This document shows, one piece after another, positions 57,684 through 64,000 of a stretch of 64,000 nucleotides of DNA (within the stretch, counting starts at the first letter, position 1; the number at the start of each line of letters is the position of its first letter). Under the pieces are notes generated by a model, which saw nothing but the letters and a program-made list of their open reading frames with translations, was not told the DNA's origin and searched no databases. Source of the DNA: Proluteimonas luteida (GTDB taxonomy: Bacteria; Pseudomonadota; Gammaproteobacteria; Xanthomonadales; Xanthomonadaceae); assembly GCF_021191695.1 (NCBI RefSeq), contig NZ_JAIWPT010000006.1:1-64000 (forward strand). The letters are read 5' to 3'. Both the position numbers and the translations under genes were made by a program.

Positions 57684-57921
57684 GCCCCTCTCCCGATGTG
57701 CGGGAGAGGGGGGGACCACCTGCGGAGCAGGTGGTGGGGCGAGGGCGACGATCGCGAGGCCCGCTTTTCTAGTTCCCGCCGAAGCACCGCGCCACAGCGC
57801 CCTCACCCCAACCCCCGCGCTTCGCGCACCCCGCCCGTGCGCCGGCGCACGGGCGTTCATCGGCCCGCGAGCCAATGGCTCGCAAGCGCACCGCTTCACC
57901 CCGCCAGCGGGAGAGGGGCTC
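57684..57921. repeat. inverted-repeat intergenic element (MITE-like)
   Basis: A non-coding segment of about 238 bases bounded by GCCCCTCTCCCG and the inverse GCGGGAGAGGGGC. Inside are a second inverted pair (GGTGGGGCGAGGGC near 57732 and CGCCCTCACCCCA near 57798) and perfect small hairpins CCCCTCTCCCG/CGGGAGAGGGG (57685-57711) and ACCACCTGC/GCAGGTGGT (57715-57735). It touches the stop codon of the next gene on the minus strand. Such nested elements are common between genes in Xanthomonadaceae; there is no transposase. Confidence 0.6.
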
Positions 57922-58621
57922 AACCGCCCCCGTACAGCGTCTCCGCCCGCTGGAACAGGATCCAGCTGGTGGCGATGAACTTGTCGCCGCGCTCGGGCCG
58001 GTTGCCGCGGTGGGTGTGGGTGAACGCGGTCGGTGCGATCAGCAGGTCGCCGGTGCGTGGCGCGACCTTGCGCTGCTGGAACAGGAATTCGGTCTCGCCG
58101 GCGCTGAACTCGTCGTTGAGATACAACGTCCACAGCAGGTGCCGGTGCAGCGTCTCGCCACTGGCGTCGCGCGGATACAGCTCGCAGTGCCAGTACGGAT
58201 AGCCGCCTTCGCCGGCGGTGTACCACTGCAGGTTGATCTTTCCCGGCCGCAGGCAGGTCTGCACCAGGCCGGCCAGCCGCTTGCCGTCCATGTCGGCGAA
58301 GTCCTCGGCGGTCAGCCGCTGCAGGGTGCCGTCGGCGCCGGGCTGCTGCAGCATCAGCGGCGCGATCAGCGCCTGCGGATACTTGCGCAGGTAGGCGGTC
58401 AGGCCGCCGAACACCGCGACATTGAGCTGCTGCGCGACATCGGCCCAGTCGGCGCGGTCGCTGATCGCCAGGTCGCGGCTGCGCTTGAGTTCGGGATACA
58501 CGCCGCCGCCGATCTCGCCGGGATGCAGCTGCGCGCTGGCGCGCATCCGCGCGACGATCGCCGCGCAGGTCTCGGGCGCCAGCGCGCCGGGCGTGATCTC
58601 GATGAAGTCGGCGGCGCTCAC
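57920..58621 (-). CDS. 2-oxoglutarate/Fe(II) oxygenase, prolyl-hydroxylase-like
   Basis: 233 residues from a GTG that overlaps the fbp stop as GTGA. The double-stranded beta-helix fold is indicated by [10 protein letters not shown] (first metal ligands, His plus an acidic residue), [21 protein letters not shown], then [31 protein letters not shown] with the distal His and the Arg/Lys 2-oxoglutarate contacts. The acidic ligand is Glu rather than the more common Asp. The target is unknown. It is translationally coupled to fructose-bisphosphatase, with which no functional link is obvious. Confidence 0.87.
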   Translation of the reverse strand: MSAADFIEITPGALAPETCAAIVARMRASAQLHPGEIGGGVYPELKRSRDLAISDRADWADVAQQLNVAVFGGLTAYLRKYPQALIAPLMLQQPGADGTLQRLTAEDFADMDGKRLAGLVQTCLRPGKINLQWYTAGEGGYPYWHCELYPRDASGETLHRHLLWTLYLNDEFSAGETEFLFQQRKVAPRTGDLLIAPTAFTHTHRGNRPERGDKFIATSWILFQRAETLYGGG

Positions 58622-59646
58622 GCGGCGGCGCTGTCGTGGCGCAGGTGATACCGCGTGGCCGTCTCCACCTCGTCCTTCGAGCCGAGGAACACCGGCACGC
58701 GCTGGTGCAGCGAGGTCGGCTGCACGTCGAGGATGCGCGCGCGGCCGGTGGTCGCCGCGCCGCCGGCCTGCTCGACCAGCATCGCCATCGGATTGGCCTC
58801 GTACATCAGCCGCAGCTTGCCGGGCCTGGCCGGGTCCTTGCGGTCCCAGGGATAGATGAAGATGCCGCCGCGGGTCAGGATGCGGTGCACGTCGCCGACC
58901 ATCGCCGCGACCCAGCGCATGTTGAAATCCTTGCCGCGCGGCCCGTCGCTGCCGGCCAGCAGGTCCGCGACATAGGCCTGCGTCGGCGCTTCCCAGTGCC
59001 GCTGGTTGGACATGTTGATCGCGAACTCGCGGGTCTGCGCCGGGATCCGCATGTTGGCCGTGGTCAGCACGAACGAGCCCTGCTCGCGGTCCAGCGTGAA
59101 CGCATGCGTGCCGTGGCCGATGGTCAGCACCAGCATCGTGCTCGGGCCGTACAGGCAGTAGCCGGCGGCGACCTGGGTGCTGCCGGCCTGCAGGAAGTCG
59201 TGGTCCTGCGGCGCGCTCACGCCGTCGGGGCAGCGCAGTACCGAGAAGATCGTGCCGACGCTGGCGTTGATGTCGATGTTGGAACTGCCGTCGAGCGGGT
59301 CGAACACCAGCAGGTAGTTGCCGCGCGGGAACGCGTCGGGGATCGGCAGCGAATGGGTCATCTCCTCCGACGCGCACGCGGCCAGGTGGCCGCCCCAGGC
59401 GTTGGCCTCGAGCAGGATCTCGTTGCTGATGACGTCGAGCTTCTTCTGCGCCTCGCCCTGCACGTTGACGCTGCCGGCCTCGCCCCCGGCCTCGCCGAGC
59501 ACGCCGCCCAGCGCGCCCTTGCCGACCGCGACCGAGATCGACTTGCACGCGCGCGCGACGACCTCCAGCAGCAGCCGCAGGTCGGGCGTCACCCGGCCTT
59601 CGCGCTGTTCCTCGATCAGGTGGCGGGTCAGGGAAATGCGGGACAT
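58618..59646 (-). CDS. fbp: fructose-1,6-bisphosphatase class 1
   Basis: 342 residues. Removes the 1-phosphate of fructose 1,6-bisphosphate in gluconeogenesis. The start [18 protein letters not shown] is at the family N-terminus. Metal-binding motifs are CASEE and [21 protein letters not shown]. The substrate region has [32 protein letters not shown], with the C-terminal signature [23 protein letters not shown]. It is full length. Confidence 0.97.
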   Translation of the reverse strand: MSRISLTRHLIEEQREGRVTPDLRLLLEVVARACKSISVAVGKGALGGVLGEAGGEAGSVNVQGEAQKKLDVISNEILLEANAWGGHLAACASEEMTHSLPIPDAFPRGNYLLVFDPLDGSSNIDINASVGTIFSVLRCPDGVSAPQDHDFLQAGSTQVAAGYCLYGPSTMLVLTIGHGTHAFTLDREQGSFVLTTANMRIPAQTREFAINMSNQRHWEAPTQAYVADLLAGSDGPRGKDFNMRWVAAMVGDVHRILTRGGIFIYPWDRKDPARPGKLRLMYEANPMAMLVEQAGGAATTGRARILDVQPTSLHQRVPVFLGSKDEVETATRYHLRHDSAAA

Positions 59647-59783
59647 GGGAAGGCGGCCTGGCGACGGAGGGGCGGCCATTGTCTCGCGGATCGCCGATGC
59701 TGTCCCGGACCGGCGTCGCTGGACGGCTGCCGCGCGGTCCCGCTGCCGGGCTTGCGATGGCTGCCGTTCCCGACGTTCCGCCG

Positions 59784-60182
59784 TCAGACGCGGCCCGCCT
59801 GCTGCAGCGCCGCGTACTCGTCGTCGCGGAACAGCCGCGAGCGCACCAGGAAGCGCACGCCCTCGCCGTTCTCCAGCGAGAACATGCCGCCGCGGCCCTC
59901 GACCACGTCGATGATCAGCTGGGTGTGCTTCCAGTATTCGAACTGCGAGGGACTGATGTAGAACGCCGCGCCGCCGATCTCGCCCAGGCGCACGTCGCGG
60001 TCGCCGACGATGAAATCGCCGACCGCAAAGCACATCGGCGAGGAGCCGTCGCAGCAGCCGCCGGACTGGTGGAACAGCAGGTCGCCGTGACGCGCGCGCA
60101 GCCGCTCGATCAACGCCAGCGCGGCCGGCGTGGCGAGGACCTGGCGGGTATCGGGGGCGGCGGGATCGTTCGGTGGTGTCAT
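59784..60182 (-). CDS. DUF779 protein
   Basis: 132 residues from the ATG at 60182. The DUF779 signature [15 protein letters not shown] is present, with further conserved segments [45 protein letters not shown]. The three cysteines and His could bind a metal. DUF779 genes often accompany NAD-dependent aldehyde dehydrogenases. No such gene is adjacent, but an alcohol dehydrogenase lies 2.9 kb away on the same strand. The function is not established. Confidence 0.88.
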   Translation of the reverse strand: MTPPNDPAAPDTRQVLATPAALALIERLRARHGDLLFHQSGGCCDGSSPMCFAVGDFIVGDRDVRLGEIGGAAFYISPSQFEYWKHTQLIIDVVEGRGGMFSLENGEGVRFLVRSRLFRDDEYAALQQAGRV

Positions 60183-60201
60183 GCGCGCGTCTCCAGGGCG
60201 G

Positions 60202-62376
60202 TCAGCGTTGCCAGGTCCACTGTGCGCCGACCAGCACGCCGCGGCCGGCGCCCGGCTCGTAGAAGCGGCCATTGCCTTCGTTGACGATCACCGAGCCGAT
60301 GTGGGCCTTGTCGAGCAGGTTGTCGAGCCGCGCGAACGTGCGCAGTTCGCCGGCGTCGAAGCGCCAGCGCCGCGAGGCCTCGGCGTTGAGCAGCAGGTAG
60401 CCGGGCGCGCGCGCGCTGCCGGTGTCGTTGGCGACCACGTCGCCGAGGCCGACGGCTTCCAGCGCGCCGCCCCAGCGGCCGTCGTCCCACTGCAGCCGCG
60501 CGAACAACTGCTGGCGGGCGACGCCGGGAATCCGCGCACCGGCGTCGACCGGCGTGTCCGGCACCGTGCAGCCTGCGCCGCTGCAGATCAGGTAGGCGTC
60601 GCGGAAACTCGCATCGAGCCAGGTCCAGGCCAGCTGCAGGTCGAGGGCATCGCCCAGCGGCTGCCGCCAGGCGGCCTCCACGCCCTGGCGGCGCGCGCGG
60701 CCGATGTTCTGGAAGCTGCTGCGGCCGCCGACGTTGCGCGCGACCGCCAGCTCGTCGTCGGTCTCGGCGCGGAACAGTGCCGCATCCACGGTCGCGCCGG
60801 CGGCGCCGCGCCACTTCAGGCCGAGTTCGAGGTTGTCGCTGATCGCCGGCCGCAGGTCGAGTGCGAGGCCCGCGCCGCCGTCGGCGCGATAGCCGATCTC
60901 GTTGAACGTCGGCGTCTCGAAGCCGCGCCCGGCCGACAGGTACAGCCGCAGGTCGTCGCCGGGCGCGAACATCAGCCCGGCCACCGGCGAGGTCTGGCGG
61001 TAGCGGACCGCACCGCTGTCGTCGGGATTGCCCGCGGTGACGTAGTGGTCGTCGGACGCGAATTCCACCTCGCTGTGGCGCACGCCGGCCAGCAGCGACC
61101 AGCGCGGCGCGAACGCCCACCAGGCCTGGGCGAACTGGTCGCTGTTCTCGACCCGGTTGCGCTCGTCTCGGCGCAGCGCGCCGCGCACGCCGAGCGCCTC
61201 GCCGGCGAAGTTCTCGAAGCCCTGGCGGTGCTGGCGCTGGCGGTCGGCATTGGCGCCGACGGTAAGCTCGAGCGGCCTGCCGGCGAGCGTGCCTTCCCAG
61301 CTCCAGCGCAGGTCGAACCCGCCGTAGCTGTTGTCCAGGTCGATGACCCCGCCCGAGTTCAGCGGGTTGGCCTGCGCGGCGACGGGCAGCGGCAGGTACT
61401 GGGTCACCGCGCGGGAACCGGCATAGGCTATCGCCCGCAAGGTCTGCGCCTCGCCGATGCCGTGCTCGTAGACCGCCCCGGCCTGCTGCTGGCGCACCGA
61501 CTTGCGGGTATTGAACTGCGTTGCGACCGCCGTGGCCTGGCGCGGGTTCTCGCGCACCTGCTCGGCGGTCAGACCGAGCGGATCCTGGGCCTCGGGCAGG
61601 TCCAGCCAGTTGCCCACCAGGTCCAGCGTGCGGCGGTCGCCGAAATCGATGCGGACCCTGGCGTTCGCCGAATCGCGGCGCGCGGCGCTGTGGTCGCGCC
61701 AGCCGTCGCTGTCGAACCGCGACGCGGCGACGTTGTAGCCGATGCGTTCGCCACCGCCGCGCAGCTGCGCGGCCAGGTTGGTCGTCGAATTGCTGCCGAC
61801 GCTGGTCTTCAGCCGCCACGGATCGCCGGGCTGGCCGTCGGCGCTCCACAGCTGCACCACGCCGCCCGACGAATTGCCGTACAGCGCCGAGAACGGCCCG
61901 CGCATGATCTCGATGCGGTCGCCGCCGACCAGGTTGAAGTGCGACAGCTGGCCCTGGCCGTCGGGCATCGAGGCCGGGATGCCGTCGGCGAACAGGCGCA
62001 CCCCGCGCACGCCGAAGGTCGATCGCGCGCCGAAGCCGCGGATCGACAGCTGGGTGTCCTGGGCGTGGTTCTGGCGGTCGCGCGCGAGCAGCCCGGGCAC
62101 GCCGTCCAGCGGTTCGGACGCGATCGACTCGGCGCGGTTGCTGTCGTCGGCCAGGGTGATGGTGTCGACCGATGCGGGCGTGTCGAAGCTGGCCACGCCG
62201 CGCAGCCGGGTGGCGTCGACGCGCACGCGCTCCAGCGTCACCGGCGCGTCGGCGACGTCGTCCGCGGCATCCACCGCGCCGGCGACGGGCGCCGCCAGCA
62301 CCGCGAACAGGGTGGTCGCGAGCAGCGTGGGGCGCGGTCGCCGGCAGGCGGATGGATGCGGGAGGCGACGCATCAT
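60202..62376 (-). CDS. TonB-dependent outer-membrane receptor
   Basis: 724 residues. Signal peptide LLATTLFAVLAAPVAGAVDA, and a TonB-box-like TLERVRVDA near residue 48. The plug domain includes DGVPGLLARDRQNHAQDTQLSIRGFG, VRLFADGIPASMPDGQG and RIEIMRGPFSALYGNSSGGVV. A 22-strand barrel follows, ending RGVLVGAQWTWQR. It imports a siderophore, metal complex or similar ligand with energy from TonB. The first ATG overlaps the azurin stop (ATGA), so both are made from one message. Copper uptake is a reasonable guess from that pairing; no ligand-specific motif is visible. Confidence 0.94.
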   Translation of the reverse strand: MMRRLPHPSACRRPRPTLLATTLFAVLAAPVAGAVDAADDVADAPVTLERVRVDATRLRGVASFDTPASVDTITLADDSNRAESIASEPLDGVPGLLARDRQNHAQDTQLSIRGFGARSTFGVRGVRLFADGIPASMPDGQGQLSHFNLVGGDRIEIMRGPFSALYGNSSGGVVQLWSADGQPGDPWRLKTSVGSNSTTNLAAQLRGGGERIGYNVAASRFDSDGWRDHSAARRDSANARVRIDFGDRRTLDLVGNWLDLPEAQDPLGLTAEQVRENPRQATAVATQFNTRKSVRQQQAGAVYEHGIGEAQTLRAIAYAGSRAVTQYLPLPVAAQANPLNSGGVIDLDNSYGGFDLRWSWEGTLAGRPLELTVGANADRQRQHRQGFENFAGEALGVRGALRRDERNRVENSDQFAQAWWAFAPRWSLLAGVRHSEVEFASDDHYVTAGNPDDSGAVRYRQTSPVAGLMFAPGDDLRLYLSAGRGFETPTFNEIGYRADGGAGLALDLRPAISDNLELGLKWRGAAGATVDAALFRAETDDELAVARNVGGRSSFQNIGRARRQGVEAAWRQPLGDALDLQLAWTWLDASFRDAYLICSGAGCTVPDTPVDAGARIPGVARQQLFARLQWDDGRWGGALEAVGLGDVVANDTGSARAPGYLLLNAEASRRWRFDAGELRTFARLDNLLDKAHIGSVIVNEGNGRFYEPGAGRGVLVGAQWTWQR

Positions 62377-62888
62377 TCGACCACCAGCCGGCCCTTCATC
62401 AGGTTCCAGTGGCCGGGGAACGAGCAGAAGTAGGTGTAGTCGCCGCCGCGCTGCAGGTCGGCGGTGGAAAAGGTGATGGTGGTGGTCTGGCCGCCGCCGA
62501 TCAGCGGCGTATGCGCGATCACGCGCCGGTCGCCGGGCGGCAGGTAGCTGTTGGCGGCGGTGGCGCGTCCGCCGGCGATCGCGACCGGGCGATAGTCGGC
62601 GGTCCGGGTCAGCACCCAGTTGTGGCCCATCGTGGTCGCCGACAGCCGGCCGCTGTGGCGCAGCGTCAGCTCGACCTCGCTGCAGTCCGCGGCGATGCGC
62701 AGTTCCTGGCGGTCGAAGCGCATCGCGTCGTCGCTGCCGATGGCCAGCGCGCAGGTGCGCGCGAATGCGCCGGGCGCCAGCGCCAGCAGGGCGAGGCCGG
62801 CGAGACAGGCCGCGGCGCGGCTGGCGCGGCGCGCGCGCGCCGGAGATGGGAGGGCGGATATGCGTGGGGGGCGCGGATCGGACGGCAT
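62373..62888 (-). CDS. azu: azurin-type blue copper protein
   Basis: 171 residues: a signal peptide of about 43 residues (ACLAGLALLALAPGAFA) and a mature domain of normal azurin length. All type 1 copper ligands are present: His89 (MGHNW), Cys155 (FCSFPGHW), His160 and the axial Met164 (LMKG). A disulfide Cys46-Cys69 is predicted. Azurin carries electrons in the periplasm and can be secreted as a copper-binding protein. It is translationally coupled to the receptor gene downstream, unlike the stand-alone azu of many bacteria. Confidence 0.95.
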   Translation of the reverse strand: MPSDPRPPRISALPSPARARRASRAAACLAGLALLALAPGAFARTCALAIGSDDAMRFDRQELRIAADCSEVELTLRHSGRLSATTMGHNWVLTRTADYRPVAIAGGRATAANSYLPPGDRRVIAHTPLIGGGQTTTITFSTADLQRGGDYTYFCSFPGHWNLMKGRLVVE

Positions 62889-63042
62889 GCGGACGCCTTG
62901 TGGTGGGCGGATCGGCGCACCGGCGCGCGTGGATACGCTGCGGCGCGGCTGCGCACCGTAGCAGATGGCGCCGCAGCGAAGGCCACGCAGCGCTCACGCC
63001 GCCGGCTGCGGACATCCCGCGACCGGCGGCGCGATACCGTGC

Positions 63043-64000
63043 TCAGGCGGCGAAATCGAGCACCACGCGGCCCTCGATCTGGCCCTTGTGCATGCGCGCG
63101 AACACATCGTTGATGTTCTCCAGCGAATCGGTGGTCACCGTCGCCGCGACCTTGCCCTGCTCGGCGAAGTCCAGCGACTCCTGCAGGTCCAGGCGGGTGC
63201 CGACGATCGAGCCGCGCACGGTCACGCCGTTGAGCACCAGGCCGAAGATGTCGAGCGGGAAGTCGCCGGGCGGCAGGCCGTTGAGCGAGACCGTGCCGCC
63301 GCGCCGGACCATGCCGATCGCCTGCTCGAACGCCTTCGGCGAGACCGCCGTGACCAGCGCGCCATGGGCGCCGCCGATCTCCTTCTTCAGGTAGGCCACC
63401 GGGTCGGTGGTTCTGGCGTTGACGGTGACCGTGGCGCCGAGGCGCTCGGCCAGCTTGAGCTTGGCGTCGTCCACGTCCACCGCGGCGACGTTGCGCCCCA
63501 TCGCCTTCGCATACTGCACCGCCATGTGGCCGAGGCCGCCGATGCCCGAGATCACCACCCAGTCGCCGGGCTTGGTGTCGGTGACCTTCAGGCCCTTGTA
63601 GACGGTGACGCCGGCGCACAGGATCGGCGCGATCTCGACGAAGCCGACGTTCTTCGGCAGCAGGCCGACGTAGCCGGCGTTGGCCAGCGCGTACTCGGCG
63701 AAGCCGCCGTTGACCGAATAGCCGGTGTTCTGCTGGGTCTCGCACAGCGTCTCCCAGCCACCGAGGCAGTGCTCGCAGTGGCCGCAGGCCGAATACAGCC
63801 ACGGCACGCCGACGCGGTCGCCTTCCCTGATGTGGGTCACGCCGTCGCCGACCGCGACCACGTGGCCGACGCCCTCGTGGCCGGGGATGAACGGCGGGTT
63901 CGGCTTGACCGGCCAGTCGCCCTCGGCGGCGTGCAGGTCGGTGTGGCAGACGCCGCAGGCCTCGATCTTGACCAGGATGTCGCCGGATTTCGGCCGCGGC
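63043..64000 (-). CDS. adhP: zinc-dependent alcohol dehydrogenase (5' end beyond window)
   Basis: 319 residues are visible and the frame is still open at the window end, so about 20-25 N-terminal residues are missing. Oxidises primary alcohols with NAD. The catalytic zinc site is [16 protein letters not shown] and GHEGVGHVV. The structural zinc loop has the spaced cysteines [15 protein letters not shown], and the Rossmann nucleotide site is [17 protein letters not shown]. It ends RVVLDFAA. The sequence is of the AdhP propanol-preferring type. Confidence 0.94.
   Translation of the reverse strand, partial: PRPKSGDILVKIEACGVCHTDLHAAEGDWPVKPNPPFIPGHEGVGHVVAVGDGVTHIREGDRVGVPWLYSACGHCEHCLGGWETLCETQQNTGYSVNGGFAEYALANAGYVGLLPKNVGFVEIAPILCAGVTVYKGLKVTDTKPGDWVVISGIGGLGHMAVQYAKAMGRNVAAVDVDDAKLKLAERLGATVTVNARTTDPVAYLKKEIGGAHGALVTAVSPKAFEQAIGMVRRGGTVSLNGLPPGDFPLDIFGLVLNGVTVRGSIVGTRLDLQESLDFAEQGKVAATVTTDSLENINDVFARMHKGQIEGRVVLDFAA

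Overview
This window spans the chromosomal replication origin of a high-GC gammaproteobacterium. The gene content fits the Xanthomonadaceae/Lysobacteraceae (Lysobacter, Luteimonas, Xanthomonas relatives). The evidence is the order rpmH-rnpA-yidC-mnmE facing dnaA-dnaN-recF-gyrB, the N-terminus of DnaA, and a TPR-tonB-exbB-exbD-exbD block next to gyrB. The family assignment is an inference from gene content; no rRNA or other taxonomic marker is present.

Left part (1-14.2 kb): the end of an IS110-family transposase, the lytic transglycosylase MltA, then part of a type VI secretion system (T6SS): tssF, tssG and tssH/clpV, followed by a vgrG island. That island holds VgrG, a DUF4123 effector chaperone, a small unknown protein and a 533-residue Ala/Gln-rich repeat protein. 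Facing it on the other strand are a DUF4280 PAAR-like protein and an OmpA-domain protein. The other T6SS core genes are not here.

14.7-28.7 kb: a sensor-kinase-like protein whose phospho-acceptor histidine is replaced by aspartate. Then comes a tightly packed minus-strand operon of four genes: a CHAT protease-like protein with TPRs, a TpsB transporter, a 2042-residue TpsA exoprotein with MBG repeats, and a family 25 glycosyltransferase. Divergent from it is a secreted-protein gene broken by a frameshift.

28.7-39.4 kb: the origin block. oriC lies between dnaA and dnaN. Four parS-type 16-mers lie between the end of dnaN and gyrB, two of them inside recF.

39.4-47.1 kb: an M48 lipoprotein metalloprotease, a TPR protein and the TonB-ExbB-ExbD-ExbD energy-transducing system ending in a clear terminator; then, on the minus strand, pdxJ, a small membrane protein and cardiolipin synthase.

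47.1-54.6 kb: a complete six-gene operon resembling the Pseudomonas functional-amyloid (fapABCDEF) system. It has a sigma-54 promoter, upstream repeated motifs, two strong hairpins after the main amyloid gene, and a sigma-54 activator on the facing strand.

54.6-64 kb: a PA0069-type radical SAM protein, a histidine kinase with a translationally coupled response regulator, an inverted-repeat element, fbp coupled to a 2-oxoglutarate oxygenase, a DUF779 protein, azurin coupled to a TonB-dependent receptor, and a truncated zinc alcohol dehydrogenase running off the end.
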